This document shows positions 49,033 to 57,583 of a stretch of DNA of 64,000 nucleotides, piece by piece. The notes under the pieces are model-generated. The model saw only the letters and a program-made list of their open reading frames with translations, made no database searches and was not told the origin of the DNA. The DNA lies in contig NZ_CP063362.1 in the NCBI RefSeq assembly GCF_016807805.1, forward strand, positions 4,072,501 to 4,136,500. The letters run 5' to 3'. Each line of letters begins with the position of its first letter. Within the stretch, counting starts at the first letter, position 1. Both the position numbers and the translations under genes were made by a program. The DNA is from Xanthobacter dioxanivorans. Its GTDB lineage: Bacteria > Pseudomonadota > Alphaproteobacteria > Rhizobiales > Xanthobacteraceae.

Positions 49033-49272
49033 ATGCCCATGAACGCCCGCGACATCGAGCAGCTCATCAAGGAGGCGCTGCCCGACGCGACGGTGGTGAT
49101 CGAGGATCTCGCCGGCGACGGCGATCACTACGCCGCGCGCATCGTCTCCGAAGCGTTTCGCGGCAAGAGCCGGGTCCAGCAGCACCAGATGGTCTATGCC
49201 GCCCTCAGGGGGAACATGGGCGGGGTGCTGCATGCCTTGGCGCTGCAGACGTCGGCGCCTACCGCCGATTGA
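49033..49272 (+). CDS. BolA family protein
   Basis: 79 residues from ATG 49033 (AAGGA nine bases upstream; a GTG at 49027 and an ATG at 49039 also fit). The BolA fold core VQQHQMVYAAL holds the conserved histidine used for [2Fe-2S] sharing with monothiol glutaredoxins. The GDHYAARIVSEAFRGKSRV segment is of the IbaG/BolA3-like type. The CGFS glutaredoxin gene is nearby (49983), as in most alphaproteobacteria, but here a RidA-like gene stands between. Confidence 0.92.
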   Translation: MPMNARDIEQLIKEALPDATVVIEDLAGDGDHYAARIVSEAFRGKSRVQQHQMVYAALRGNMGGVLHALALQTSAPTAD

Positions 49273-49357
49273 TTCTCCGCATCGGGTGCAGCGTCTGGCT
49301 ATTTGCGGGTGGCGGTAATTGCGTGTGACTGTGGGTGTCTTCCCGAAGGAGAGCCCC

Positions 49358-49837
49358 ATGTCCATGCCCCGCACCTGGTATCGCGCCTGCGCCGCCGGTC
49401 TGCTTCTCGTCCTTGCCGGCGCTCCGGCCGTCGCGGACTCCCCCAACGGGGTGAAGACCCTCGCGCCCGAAGGTGCAATCAAGCCGACCGGCACCTGGAA
49501 CCTCGGCACGCGCGCGGGTGACTTCGTGTTCGTCGCCGGCATGCGCGGGATCGATCCGGCGACCAACGCCCTCGTCCAGGGCGACGAGGCGCGGGTGCGC
49601 CAGGCGTTCCGGAACATGGAGCTGATCGCAAAGTCCGAAGGCGCCAGCCTGCAGGATTCGGTGCGCCTCGTGGTCTACGTGACCGACATGTTTCGCTTTC
49701 GCCCGATCGTGAACAAGGTGCAGGAGGAATTGTGGGGCAAGGGTCCGTATCCGCCGCGCACCATCATCGAGGTCGATCGCCTGAACCAGGACGACATCGT
49801 CGAGGTGGAGGGCACCTTCTACGCGCCGCGCAAATGA
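49358..49837 (+). CDS. exported RidA-like protein
   Basis: 159 residues from ATG 49358, after AAGGAGAG. Sec signal ACAAGLLLVLAGAPAVAD places this RidA-fold protein in the periplasm, unlike typical RidA. The core has DFVFVAGMRGIDP, VRQAFRNMELIAKSEGASLQ, RLVVYVTDMF and the C-terminal PPRTIIEVDRLNQDDIVEVE, where the arginine of PPRT is the substrate-binding residue of the family. Exported RidA proteins are uncommon. It interrupts the usual bolA-grxD pair. Confidence 0.85.
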   Translation: MSMPRTWYRACAAGLLLVLAGAPAVADSPNGVKTLAPEGAIKPTGTWNLGTRAGDFVFVAGMRGIDPATNALVQGDEARVRQAFRNMELIAKSEGASLQDSVRLVVYVTDMFRFRPIVNKVQEELWGKGPYPPRTIIEVDRLNQDDIVEVEGTFYAPRK

Positions 49838-49982
49838 GCCTCCGGGTGGGCCAGGCGCGGCCCGCCCGGGCTGCTCCGCCCCGGGGGCAGTGACCCCGTG
49901 ACCCTTGCGCTTTGCGCCGCGAAGGCCGATCTTTGACCCATAGGGCCCTCCTTTGCCGGCCCGCCAGCTTGGAATTTGACCT

Positions 49983-50321
49983 ATGAGCATTCGCGAAGAC
50001 ATCGACGCCATCGTGAAGTCGGGTGACGTGGTCCTGTTCATGAAGGGCACGCCCCAATTCCCGCAGTGCGGCTTTTCCGGCCAGGTGGTGCAGATCCTCG
50101 ATCACGTCGGCGTGCCCTTCAAGGGCGTGAACGTGCTCGAGAACGACGGCATCCGCCAGGGCATCAAGGACTATGCCAACTGGCCGACCATTCCCCAGCT
50201 CTACATCAAGGGCGAGTTCGTGGGCGGCTGTGACATCGTCCGTGAGATGTTCCAGTCGGGCGAACTGCTGCCGATGCTCGAGGAAAAGGGTGTCGCCCTG
50301 CGCGACCGCGCCGTCGGCTGA
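49983..50321 (+). CDS. grxD: monothiol glutaredoxin, Grx4/GrxD family
   Basis: 112-residue CGFS glutaredoxin that carries [2Fe-2S] clusters with BolA partners. [20 protein letters not shown] contains the active-site CGFS at Cys29; [20 protein letters not shown] gives the glutathione-binding TIPQLY and GGCD motifs. It starts at 49983 in a 145-bp gap from the RidA-like gene and is followed 25 bp later by a small membrane protein gene. Confidence 0.96.
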   Translation: MSIREDIDAIVKSGDVVLFMKGTPQFPQCGFSGQVVQILDHVGVPFKGVNVLENDGIRQGIKDYANWPTIPQLYIKGEFVGGCDIVREMFQSGELLPMLEEKGVALRDRAVG

Positions 50322-50346
50322 ACCGCGCTGAGAGACGGATGAAAGC

Positions 50347-50652
50347 GTGAGCGTGTCCGAAGCCCAGCCTCCGGCGCCGCTTGCGCTGAAACTCGCGATC
50401 GCGCTCGGCCTTGTCATCAATGCCGGCCTCGCCGCGCTCCTCATTGGCATCTCCGGGTTCGTCTTCGGCGGCCCGGAGGGTGCGCGGGGAGAAGCGTCAG
50501 CCGTTCTGGGATGGGGATCGACCCTCGCCATCTGCCTGCTGTCGCCGGCCCTGGGGCTGTGGATGTGGCGTCGCAACCGGCGCGATCTGGCGCTGGCCAT
50601 GATGTGGCTGCCGCCGCTGGCGTTCCTGGTGGGCGTGGTCGCGGTCTTCTGA
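50347..50652 (+). CDS. small membrane protein, unknown function
   Basis: 101 residues from a GTG, with three predicted helices (LALKLAIALGLVINAGLAAL, SAVLGWGSTLAICLLSPALG and the C-terminal MMWLPPLAFLVGVVAVF). A short basic loop WMWRRNRRDLALA lies between the last two. I recognise no family. It follows grxD closely on the same strand, so co-expression is likely. Confidence 0.65.
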   Translation: MSVSEAQPPAPLALKLAIALGLVINAGLAALLIGISGFVFGGPEGARGEASAVLGWGSTLAICLLSPALGLWMWRRNRRDLALAMMWLPPLAFLVGVVAVF

Positions 50653-50718
50653 GGCTCAGGCGCCTGCTCGTCTCCCGGCGTGGCCGTCCCGTTGCTGCGC
50701 GCCACATGCGCGACTGCC

Positions 50719-50769
50719 CACCCTATCAGGTGTTCCACCCCATCAGGTGTTCCACCCCATCAGGTGTTT
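50719..50769. repeat. 17-bp tandem repeat, three copies
   Basis: CACCCCATCAGGTGTTC three times in a row, with one change in the first copy (T for C) and one in the last base of the third. Each unit holds the partial dyad CACC/GGTG. It lies in the 327-bp gap between the membrane-protein gene and purB. Confidence 0.9.
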
Positions 50770-50815
50770 CTTTCAGGATCGGGATGGCCGGCATCGTGCA
50801 TGAACACGGCTGTCC

Positions 50816-50871
50816 GGGTGCAAGTGGGCGGGTTCAAGTGCCTGGGTGCAAGTGCCCGGGTGCGAGCGCGC
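50816..50871. repeat. 14-bp tandem repeat, four copies
   Basis: Four units related to GGGTGCAAGTGCCC, with increasing divergence in the last. It is unrelated in sequence to the 17-bp array 47 bp upstream. The remaining bases of the gap show no gene. Confidence 0.85.
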
Positions 50872-50948
50872 AAGGCGCGGCGCGGATAGACCAGCGCACA
50901 TAGAAAAATGATCGGGCGCGGGCCCGACCAGAACAATCATGCGAATGA

Positions 50949-50971
50949 AGCGGCCCCCGATGGGGGCTGCT
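50949..50971 (-). terminator. hairpin after purB
   Basis: 10-bp stem with one G-T pair (AGCGGCCCCC/GGGGGCTGCT, loop GAT), nine bases beyond the purB stop. The minus strand continues TTCATTCG, a weak T-rich tail. Confidence 0.5.
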
Positions 50972-50979
50972 CGCCCCGC

Positions 50980-52287
50980 TCAGGCCCGGCCGAACACCCG
51001 GGTGAAGATCGTATCCACGTTCTTCAGGTGATAGCCGAGATCAAACTTCTCGTTGATGTCGTCTTCCGAGAGGTACTTGCGCACGTCCGGATCGGCCAGG
51101 AGGAAGGTGCGGAAGTCGCCTTCGCCGCGCCAGACGCGCATGGCGTTGCGCTGCACGAGGCGATAGCTGTCCTCGCGGCTCGCACCCTTCTGGGTGAGGG
51201 CGAGCAGGACGCGCTGGGAGTGGATGAGGCCTCCCAGCTTGTCCATGTTCTTCTGCATGTTGTCCGTGTGGACCACCAGCTTGTCCATCACGCCGGTGAG
51301 GCGGGACAGGGCGAAGTCCAGCGTCACGGTGGAATCCGGGCCGATCATGCGCTCCACCGAGGAGTGGGAGATGTCCCGCTCGTGCCACAGGGCCACGTTC
51401 TCCAGCGCTGGTGTCACATAGGCGCGCACCATGCGGGCAAGGCCCGTGAGGTTCTCGGTGAGCACCGGGTTGCGCTTGTGCGGCATGGCCGAGGAGCCCT
51501 TCTGCTCGGGCGAGAAATATTCCTCCGCCTCCAGCACTTCGGTGCGCTGCAGGTGACGCACCTCGGTGGCGAGCCGTTCCACCGACGAGGCGACAACGCC
51601 CAGCACCGCGAAGAACATGGCGTGCCGGTCGCGCGGGATCACCTGGGTGGAGACCGTCTCCACCTGAAGCCCCATCTTTTCCGCCACATGGGCTTCCACA
51701 CGCGGATCCACGTGGGCATAGGTGCCCACCGCGCCGGAAATGGCGCAGGTGGCGACCTCGGCGCGGGCGGCCACCAGCCGGGCGCGGGAACGCTGGAACT
51801 CGGCCGCGGCGATGGCCAGCTTGATGCCGAAGGTGGTGGGCTCGGCGTGGATGCCGTGGGAGCGGCCCACCGTGGGCGTGAGCTTGAACTCGAACGCCCG
51901 GCGCTCCAGCACGGCGAGCAGCTTGTCCACGTCGGCGATGAGCAGATCGGCGGCGCGCGCGAGCTGCACGGCGAGGCAGGTGTCGAGCACGTCGGACGAG
52001 GTCATCCCCTGGTGCACGAAGCGCGCCTCGGGGCCCACGAACTCGGACAGGTGGGTGAGGAAGGCGATGACGTCGTGCTTCACGTCCCGCTCGATCTCGT
52101 CGATGCGGTCCACGTTGAACTCGGCCTTGCCGCCCAGTTCCCAGATCTTGGCCGCGGCCTCCTTCGGCACGATGCCAAGCGCCGCCATGGCATCGGCGGC
52201 ATGGGCCTCGATCTCGAACCAGATGCGGAAGCGGGTTTCGGGCGACCAGATGGCGGCCATTTCGGGCCGGCTGTAACGGGGGATCAT
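50980..52287 (-). CDS. purB: adenylosuccinate lyase
   Basis: 435-residue fumarase-superfamily enzyme used twice in purine synthesis (SAICAR and adenylosuccinate cleavage). The start is MIPRYSRPEMAAIWSPETRF. The signature loop is GSSAMPHKRNPVLTENLTG with the catalytic serine region; TSSDVLDTCLAVQL and VGRSHGIHAEPTTFG carry the active-site histidines. It faces the purC-purL group and is transcribed separately toward it. Confidence 0.97.
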   Translation of the reverse strand: MIPRYSRPEMAAIWSPETRFRIWFEIEAHAADAMAALGIVPKEAAAKIWELGGKAEFNVDRIDEIERDVKHDVIAFLTHLSEFVGPEARFVHQGMTSSDVLDTCLAVQLARAADLLIADVDKLLAVLERRAFEFKLTPTVGRSHGIHAEPTTFGIKLAIAAAEFQRSRARLVAARAEVATCAISGAVGTYAHVDPRVEAHVAEKMGLQVETVSTQVIPRDRHAMFFAVLGVVASSVERLATEVRHLQRTEVLEAEEYFSPEQKGSSAMPHKRNPVLTENLTGLARMVRAYVTPALENVALWHERDISHSSVERMIGPDSTVTLDFALSRLTGVMDKLVVHTDNMQKNMDKLGGLIHSQRVLLALTQKGASREDSYRLVQRNAMRVWRGEGDFRTFLLADPDVRKYLSEDDINEKFDLGYHLKNVDTIFTRVFGRA

Positions 52288-52382
52288 TGCGGTGCTCGTG
52301 AAATCTCAGGTCAGGCGAGGGCTCTAGCAGAAAGGCGCCCTGGGGGGTAGCCGCCGGGGCGCGCTTCTGCCGGACGGGAGTC

Positions 52383-53336
52383 TCATGCCTCCGGGTCGAC
52401 GGCGCGGATGCGCCGGGCCAGCGGCATCAGGAACAGGGGCAGCAGGTAGATGGGAAACTGCGCCACGGCCACGTAGAGCCACGTCTCGGGGGGCAGCACG
52501 GCGCCGGTGGCGGCCACCATCACCGAAATGTTGCGATGCCCGGCGGCGAACCCCACCATCAGCGCGTCGCCGGCCCCGATCCGCCGGAACAGCAGCGCCG
52601 TCACCCCGAGAGCGCCAAGGGACAGGGCGAACGCCACCGCGAGGAGCCCCGCCACGAAACCTGGATCGGCGATGAACCACGCCGTCACCCCGTCCATCAG
52701 CCCCACCGCGAGCAGGGCCAGCAGCAGCACGTTCAGGCCGTCGAGATGGGCGCGCCACAGGGCGACGCGCCCGGGGGTGGCAAAGGCGCGCAAGGCAAGC
52801 CCCGCCGCCGCGGTGCCGCCGAGCACCGCCCCGAGGCGCACCGCCAGCCCCAGCGCGTCGAGCTGGAGGGCGCCGTGGGAGAAATGCGCGACCAGCAGCG
52901 GTGCCGAGAGGGGCGTCAGCACCATGGCGCCCACCATCACCGCCAGCACGAGGCGGGGATCAAGCCCCAGCAGCAGCGCGAAGGCGGGGGCGGACATGAT
53001 CGGCGGGGCGCAGGCCTGCATCAGCAGCGCGAGCGTGACGCCCGAGGGCTCGCCCATGGCCGAAGTGACGGCCCCCAGCGCCAGCGGCAGAGCGAGCATG
53101 CTCCATGCGACGGCGAGGAGCGCGACGCCCGTGCGCCGCGCGCTGAACGTGCCGGAAAGGTCGGTGCGCAGGAAGGCGAGGGTGAGCAAGGCCAGGATGG
53201 TCGCGACGATGAGCGGCTTCGCCACCGCCGCGAGCGGCGGCAAGGCGAGGCCGATGAAGACGCTCGCCGCCACCGCCGGCGCGCTCCAGCGGCCGAGGGT
53301 GGCAAGGGCGCGGGAAAGAAGGAAGAACAAGGACAT
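52383..53336 (-). CDS. bile acid:sodium symporter-like (SBF/PanS) transporter
   Basis: 317-residue membrane protein with nine to ten helices, related to the SBF-like family of sodium-coupled organic anion transporters. The paired crossover motifs are seen as LMQACAPPIMSAPAFALLLG in the first half and MVGFAAGHRNISVMVAATG in the second. The substrate is unknown. A repeat element separates it from dinB upstream. Confidence 0.8.
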   Translation of the reverse strand: MSLFFLLSRALATLGRWSAPAVAASVFIGLALPPLAAVAKPLIVATILALLTLAFLRTDLSGTFSARRTGVALLAVAWSMLALPLALGAVTSAMGEPSGVTLALLMQACAPPIMSAPAFALLLGLDPRLVLAVMVGAMVLTPLSAPLLVAHFSHGALQLDALGLAVRLGAVLGGTAAAGLALRAFATPGRVALWRAHLDGLNVLLLALLAVGLMDGVTAWFIADPGFVAGLLAVAFALSLGALGVTALLFRRIGAGDALMVGFAAGHRNISVMVAATGAVLPPETWLYVAVAQFPIYLLPLFLMPLARRIRAVDPEA

Positions 53337-53380
53337 GGGCGGCGCGGCCGCTTTCCTGGCATGGTTCGAGCGAGAGGACG

Positions 53381-53487
53381 CTCTAGAACAGTTTCGCGGT
53401 TCTTGGAATCGCGAAACTGTTCCAAGTCTTTGGTTTGACGCATTTTCCTTAGCCGAACCGGCGTCGGTTCCGCATGAGGATGCTCTG
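53381..53487 (+). repeat. hairpin-plus-tail dispersed repeat, copy 2
   Basis: Starts CTCTAGAAC and ends GCTCTGG. A perfect 13-bp inverted repeat GAACAGTTTCGCG/CGCGAAACTGTTC (53386-53398 and 53410-53422) is followed by CAAGTCTTTGGTTTGACGCA and TTTTCCTTAGCCGAACCGG. The tail matches copy 1 at 7604-7706, but the stem sequence is different, so stem pairing rather than sequence is kept. Confidence 0.75.
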
Positions 53488-53532
53488 GCCGCCGGGAGGG
53501 GCGGGGAGGAAGGCGCGGCGCGCGTTCGGGCG

Positions 53533-54837
53533 TCACCGCCGCTTGCGCCGATCCGTGGTCGCGTCGATGAGGATGCCGCGGGAAACTGCGCTGCGCCCGA
53601 ACTTGGCGCGCAGCTCGTCCATGGCGCTCTCGGCGGCCTTGAGGCGCTGCGTCGTCGTGTCGACGAGGTCCGCCGGATCGGCCTCGGAGATGGGGCCGAG
53701 GTCCGAAACCCCGACGCCGATGAGGCGGAACAAGGTGCCGTCTGTTTCCTTTGCCAGCAGATCGTGGGCGACCCCGTGAATCCGTGCGGCGAGACAGGTG
53801 GGGGCCTCCAGCGTGCGCGAGCGGGTGCGCAGGCGAAAGTCGGCTGTCTTCAGCTTCAGCGTCACCGACCTGCCGGCGATCCCGGCGCGCTTCAGGCGGT
53901 CGCTGACTTCCTCGGCGAGGGCGTAGAGCGTCTGCTCCAGCGGGCGCGGGGCGCCGATGTCCTTGTCAAAGGTGGTCTCGGCGGAGACGCTTTTCGCCTC
54001 CCGCTCCGGCTCCACCTTGCGGGCATCGATGCCGAAGGCAAGGCGCGACAGGCGCAGTCCCTCGGCGCCGTAGCGCCGGGCGAGGTCCGCCGGATCGGCG
54101 CGCTGGAGGTCGGCAATGTGGTGGAAGCCGTCCCGCGCCAGCTTCGCCCCGAAGGCCGCGCCCACGCCCCAGATGAAGGTGACCGGGCGCGGGGCGAGGA
54201 AGGCGGCCGCCTCTTCCTGCCCGAGGACCGAGAAGCCGCGCGGCTTGTCGAGGTCGGAGGCGATCTTGGCCATGAACTTGTTGGCGGCGAGCCCCACCGA
54301 GATCGTGATGCCGATGTCCTGCTCCACCCGCCGGGCAAAGCGGGCGAGGGTGCGGGCGGGGCTCGCCCCGTGCAGCGCATCGGTGCCGGAGAGATCGAGG
54401 AAGGCCTCGTCGATGGAGAGCGGCTCCACCAGCGGGGTGAGCTGCTGCATGAGCGCGCGCACCTGCCGGCCCACCGTCCTGTACTTCTCCATGTTCGGCT
54501 TCACCACCACGGCCTCGGGGCACAGGGCCAGCGCCTTGAACATGGGCATCGCCGAGCGCACCCCATGGATGCGGGCGATGTAGCAGGCGGTGGAGACCAC
54601 GCCGCGCTTGCCGCCGCCGATGATCAGCGGCACGTCGGCGAGGCTCGGGTCGTCGCGCTTTTCCACTGCGGCGAAGAAGGCATCGCAATCCACGTGCGCG
54701 ATGGCGAGCCGATGCAGCGCCGGGTGGCGCACGATGCGCGGACCGCCGCAGGCCGGGCAGCGCGCGCCGTGGGGCACGTCGGCGAGGCAGTCGCGGCAGA
54801 AGCCGGGGGCGAAGGTCACGGGCGGCGCTCCGTGCAC
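53533..54837 (-). CDS. dinB: DNA polymerase IV with N-terminal zinc-ribbon-like extension
   Basis: Y-family translesion polymerase, 434 residues. Before the palm domain is a 44-residue extension with CRDC (Cys14, Cys17) and CPAC (Cys27, Cys30), a probable zinc ribbon seen in some rhizobial DinB proteins. Catalytic acids are in [14 protein letters not shown] (Asp50) and [32 protein letters not shown] and the [13 protein letters not shown] helix-hairpin-helix follow. No clear C-terminal clamp-binding motif was picked out. It precedes a repeat element and follows the DUF3572 gene by six bases. Confidence 0.93.
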   Translation of the reverse strand: MHGAPPVTFAPGFCRDCLADVPHGARCPACGGPRIVRHPALHRLAIAHVDCDAFFAAVEKRDDPSLADVPLIIGGGKRGVVSTACYIARIHGVRSAMPMFKALALCPEAVVVKPNMEKYRTVGRQVRALMQQLTPLVEPLSIDEAFLDLSGTDALHGASPARTLARFARRVEQDIGITISVGLAANKFMAKIASDLDKPRGFSVLGQEEAAAFLAPRPVTFIWGVGAAFGAKLARDGFHHIADLQRADPADLARRYGAEGLRLSRLAFGIDARKVEPEREAKSVSAETTFDKDIGAPRPLEQTLYALAEEVSDRLKRAGIAGRSVTLKLKTADFRLRTRSRTLEAPTCLAARIHGVAHDLLAKETDGTLFRLIGVGVSDLGPISEADPADLVDTTTQRLKAAESAMDELRAKFGRSAVSRGILIDATTDRRKRR

Positions 54838-54843
54838 GAGGCG

Positions 54844-55170
54844 CTACATGGGGCGGCGCACCGTGGCGTCGGGGTCCGCGTGCGGGGCGAGGATATCGTG
54901 GGCGCCGGCCACATGCCTGGGGTCGAGCCCCTGCTCGGCGGCGAAGGCGAGCAGCATCGGCTCATCGGAAAGGATGAAGGCGAGGACGCCGGCGCCGAAG
55001 TCCCGCCGCGCCGCCGCATCCCGCAGGGTGGCGGGGCTCAGGCCGGTCTCGGAAAGGAATCGCACCAGGCGCTCGCCGTCGGCGGCGATGAAGGCGAGGG
55101 CCGAGACCGCCACGTCCTGCGCCGCGTCGCGCTGCGCCTTGAGGCCTCTCGGTTTGTCCTGAATGGGCAT
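54844..55170 (-). CDS. DUF3572 domain protein
   Basis: 108-residue alphaproteobacterial protein of unknown function. The helical core AQDVAVSALAFIAADGERLV and FLSETGLSPATLRDAA is typical, and the C-terminus has EQGLDPRHVAGAHDILAPHA. It lies divergent from divK across 106 bp and six bases from dinB, the usual arrangement in Rhizobiales. No membrane or signal segment. Confidence 0.88.
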   Translation of the reverse strand: MPIQDKPRGLKAQRDAAQDVAVSALAFIAADGERLVRFLSETGLSPATLRDAAARRDFGAGVLAFILSDEPMLLAFAAEQGLDPRHVAGAHDILAPHADPDATVRRPM

Positions 55171-55276
55171 TTGCGCTTCCGCAAGGAATGAGCTCTAGCT
55201 GTGCTCCCATTCCAGCACGTTCCGGGCTCCCTTAGAAGCCGGCGGGTTCCGGGCCGCCGCCCGAGGAGAAAGCGCG

Positions 55277-55645
55277 ATGGCCAAGACGGTGATGATCGTG
55301 GAGGACAACGAGCTCAACATGAAGCTCTTCCATGACCTCCTCGAAGCCCACGGCTACCGCACGGTGGAAACGCGCTCGGGGGTGGAGGCGGTGGATCTTG
55401 CCCGCGCCCACCGGCCCGACCTCATCATCATGGACATCCAACTGCCGGAGATTTCCGGCCTCGACGTGACACGCAAGCTGAAGGCGGACCCGGAGCTGAG
55501 GGCGATTCCCGTGGTGGCGGTGACCGCCTTCGCCATGAAGGGCGACGAGGAGCGCATTCGCGCCGGCGGCTGCGAGGCCTACCTGTCCAAACCCATTTCG
55601 GTGGCCAAGTTCCTGGAGACGGTGCGCCAGTTCGCCGGCGGGTGA
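55277..55645 (+). CDS. divK: single-domain response regulator DivK
   Basis: 122-residue CheY-like regulator that in Caulobacter and rhizobia controls the CtrA pathway through DivJ/PleC and DivL-CckA. Acidic pocket Glu9/Asp10, phospho-acceptor Asp53 in [30 protein letters not shown] and the lysine in YLSKPI are present. There is no output domain. In many relatives pleD follows; here 466 bp of non-coding DNA and rpmG on the other strand follow. Confidence 0.94.
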   Translation: MAKTVMIVEDNELNMKLFHDLLEAHGYRTVETRSGVEAVDLARAHRPDLIIMDIQLPEISGLDVTRKLKADPELRAIPVVAVTAFAMKGDEERIRAGGCEAYLSKPISVAKFLETVRQFAGG

Positions 55646-55758
55646 GGCGCCGTTCCTCCGGCCGGCCTATCCCAAAGATCAGCCGGCTCGGTAGCGAATC
55701 AGCGGCTTTTCCTTTTTCGGCGTTGTGCTAGTCTTCGTGCCTTGCAGATGTGAAGCAG

Positions 55759-55933
55759 GAGACACGCGGTCCCGGTTGGAGCGCGGTTTTGGAGCCGTGC
55801 CGGTTCGGCCTTGGTGTCTTCTGGTTCTTGACAACCCTACGGAGTGCTCAGGTCCGCCGCATCTCCTGGGTCCGTGGGGTTTGGCCGGTGGGTGAGCTTT
55901 GCGGGAGGCCTCCCCGCTTGCTCCCCACCGGTC
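55759..55933. other. structured non-coding region between divK and rpmG
   Basis: The 466-bp gap has no gene but has unusual pairing. GAGACAC (55759-55765) pairs with GTGTCTT (55814-55820) around an inner GCGCGG/CCGTGC hairpin. Further on, GGCCGGTGGG (55883-55892) pairs with CCCACCGGTC (55924-55933), and the stem continues inward through GAGC/GCTC and GCGGGAGG/CCTCCCCGC to about 22 pairs. TTGACA lies at 55830-55835. A small RNA is possible on either strand. It lacks the GGAAGGAAGCAGCC loop of SRP RNA and the known ends of RNase P RNA. Confidence 0.35.
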
Positions 55934-56014
55934 ATCCACATCCGCTTCATCTCACATCCCACTCCATCGTGATTGCAGGCCTGCCGGGGCAGGTCGCGGC
56001 GCGCGGTCGCGCGC

Positions 56015-56041
56015 AAAAGAAAAGGGCGCCTTGCGGCGCCC
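56015..56041 (-). terminator. rho-independent terminator of rpmG
   Basis: 7-bp stem GGGCGCC/GGCGCCC with a four-base loop; on the minus strand it is followed by TTTTCTTTT. It lies 70 bases beyond the rpmG stop. Between them is a 14-bp direct repeat TCAGTCACGATGAA (56045 and 56061). Confidence 0.88.
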
Positions 56042-56111
56042 TGGTCAGTCACGATGAAAATCAGTCACGATGAACAAGCAATGGCGCGGCGCCTTGCGAC
56101 GCCGCAGCAGC

Positions 56112-56279
56112 TCACTTGATCTTGGTCTCGCGGAACTCGACGTGCTTGCGCGCCACCGGATCGTACTTCTTCAGCACCAGCTTGTCGGTCTTGGTGCGGG
56201 AGTTCTTCTTGGTGACGTAGAACACGCCCGTATCCGCGCTGGACAGGAGCTTGATCTTGATGGTTGCAGCCTTGGCCAT
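56112..56279 (-). CDS. rpmG: 50S ribosomal protein L33
   Basis: 55-residue ribosomal protein read from ATG 56279 on the minus strand: [20 protein letters not shown], then [20 protein letters not shown] and [15 protein letters not shown]. The zinc-binding cysteine pairs of some L33 forms are absent, as is usual here. It ends in a strong terminator. Position next to divK is conserved in alphaproteobacteria. Confidence 0.97.
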   Translation of the reverse strand: MAKAATIKIKLLSSADTGVFYVTKKNSRTKTDKLVLKKYDPVARKHVEFRETKIK

Positions 56280-56398
56280 GTCTTGATCCCTGGGTGCCGC
56301 GAGCGGCGCGCGAACCGTGAGGTTGCGAAAAGAAGAACGGACGCGCTGCCGGGCAGGCGGCTCGTGGGCGCGGAAACTCTCTCAAGCCGCCCGGAATG

Positions 56399-57574
56399 TC
56401 AAGTGGCGGCCCTCGCCCGCAGGGAGAGCCGGGCCGCCACCACCACCGCGTAGAGGCCGAGCATGGCGGTGATGACGAAGGCGAAGCCGTAGGGATTGTA
56501 GAGGTTCATGCCGAAGCCCGCCAACGGCGGCCCGACGATGAGGCCCACCGAGTAGAGCATTACGAAGGCCGCATTCGCCGCCGCGAGGTCCGCCCCGTGG
56601 AATCGCTCGCCGAGATGGGCGAGGCCCACCGTATAGAGTGAGCCCACCACCCCGGTGGCGAGGAAGATCATGACGAGGAACAGCGGGCTGGACACCTGCA
56701 CGAAGGGCAAAGCGAGGGATCCCAGCGCGCCGCCGATGGAGCAGACGAGCAGCAGGAGCCGCCGGTCCACCTTGTCGCTGATGAGGCCGAGGGGAATCTG
56801 GAACGCCACGTTGCCCAGCACCGCCGCCGTGAGCAGCAGCGAGGCGCTGGTCTCGGCCATGCCGAGGCGCAGGCCGTAGAGCGGCAGGAAGGTCATCACG
56901 GCGGTTTCGATGGCGCCGAAGACGAGGGCGGCGAGTATCGCGGACGGCGAGCGGCGCACGAAGGTCAGCACGCCATGATGGTCCTCGTCGTGGATGCGCG
57001 GGGTGATGCCGTGGGCGAGCAGGATGGGCACGGCCCCGAGGCATAGCACCGCCGCCCCTGCGAGGTAGGGGTGCCAGCCCGAGGCGCCGAGCACGCTCAG
57101 GATCCCCGGGCCCATCGCCGCGCCGATGGAGAGCGCGGTGGCATAGATGCCCATGATGAGCCCGCGCCGGTTGGGCGGGGCGAGGGTGTTGATCCAGAAC
57201 TCGCTCACCGCGAACAGGATGCACAGTGCCGCGCCGAAGGCGAAGCGCAACGGAAACCACATGAGGAAGGAGGGCGCCGCCTTGAAGCCGATGAGGCTCG
57301 TCGCGGCGATGAGGATGGCACCCACCAGCAGCGCCCGCATGCCCGCCTTGCGCACCAGCAGCGGCACGAACGGCGCCGTGAGGATGGTGGCGACACCCGC
57401 CACCGCGGTGTTTACCCCGATCCAGGTGCTGGAGATGCCACGGCCCTCGAGTTCCAGGGCCAGCAACGGGATCGAGAGGCTGATACCCACTCCCACCACC
57501 GTGATGGCGGAAATGGCGGCCGTGATGGAGGCCGTGCGGCTCATGTGGCCGAGGGGCCTGTCGGGTGCATGCAT
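56399..57574 (-). CDS. MFS transporter, YcaD-like
   Basis: 391-residue, 12-helix major facilitator. ALELEGRGISSTWIGVNTAV and the helix 2-3 loop VPLLVRKAGMRALL fit the YcaD/YfkF-like subgroup. FEFWINTLAPPNRRG-type residues (SEFWINTLAPPNRRGLIMG) follow in helix 4. The substrate is unknown. It starts 9 bp downstream of the NUDIX gene stop, so the two are probably co-transcribed. A later Met11 is a possible alternative start. Confidence 0.85.
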   Translation of the reverse strand: MHAPDRPLGHMSRTASITAAISAITVVGVGISLSIPLLALELEGRGISSTWIGVNTAVAGVATILTAPFVPLLVRKAGMRALLVGAILIAATSLIGFKAAPSFLMWFPLRFAFGAALCILFAVSEFWINTLAPPNRRGLIMGIYATALSIGAAMGPGILSVLGASGWHPYLAGAAVLCLGAVPILLAHGITPRIHDEDHHGVLTFVRRSPSAILAALVFGAIETAVMTFLPLYGLRLGMAETSASLLLTAAVLGNVAFQIPLGLISDKVDRRLLLLVCSIGGALGSLALPFVQVSSPLFLVMIFLATGVVGSLYTVGLAHLGERFHGADLAAANAAFVMLYSVGLIVGPPLAGFGMNLYNPYGFAFVITAMLGLYAVVVAARLSLRARAAT

Positions 57575-57583
57575 CAGGGGCGA

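Noticed and set aside
50719-50871. CRISPR-like array
   Set aside because: The repeats are 17 and 14 bp and directly adjacent, with no spacers and no cas genes. They are minisatellites.
55759-55933. SRP RNA, RNase P RNA, tmRNA or 6S RNA
   Set aside because: The SRP GGAAGGAAGCAGCC loop, the RNase P GAGGAAAGTCCGGGC start and a tmRNA tag frame are absent. 6S RNA cannot be excluded by eye but has no positive signature, so only a structured region is reported.
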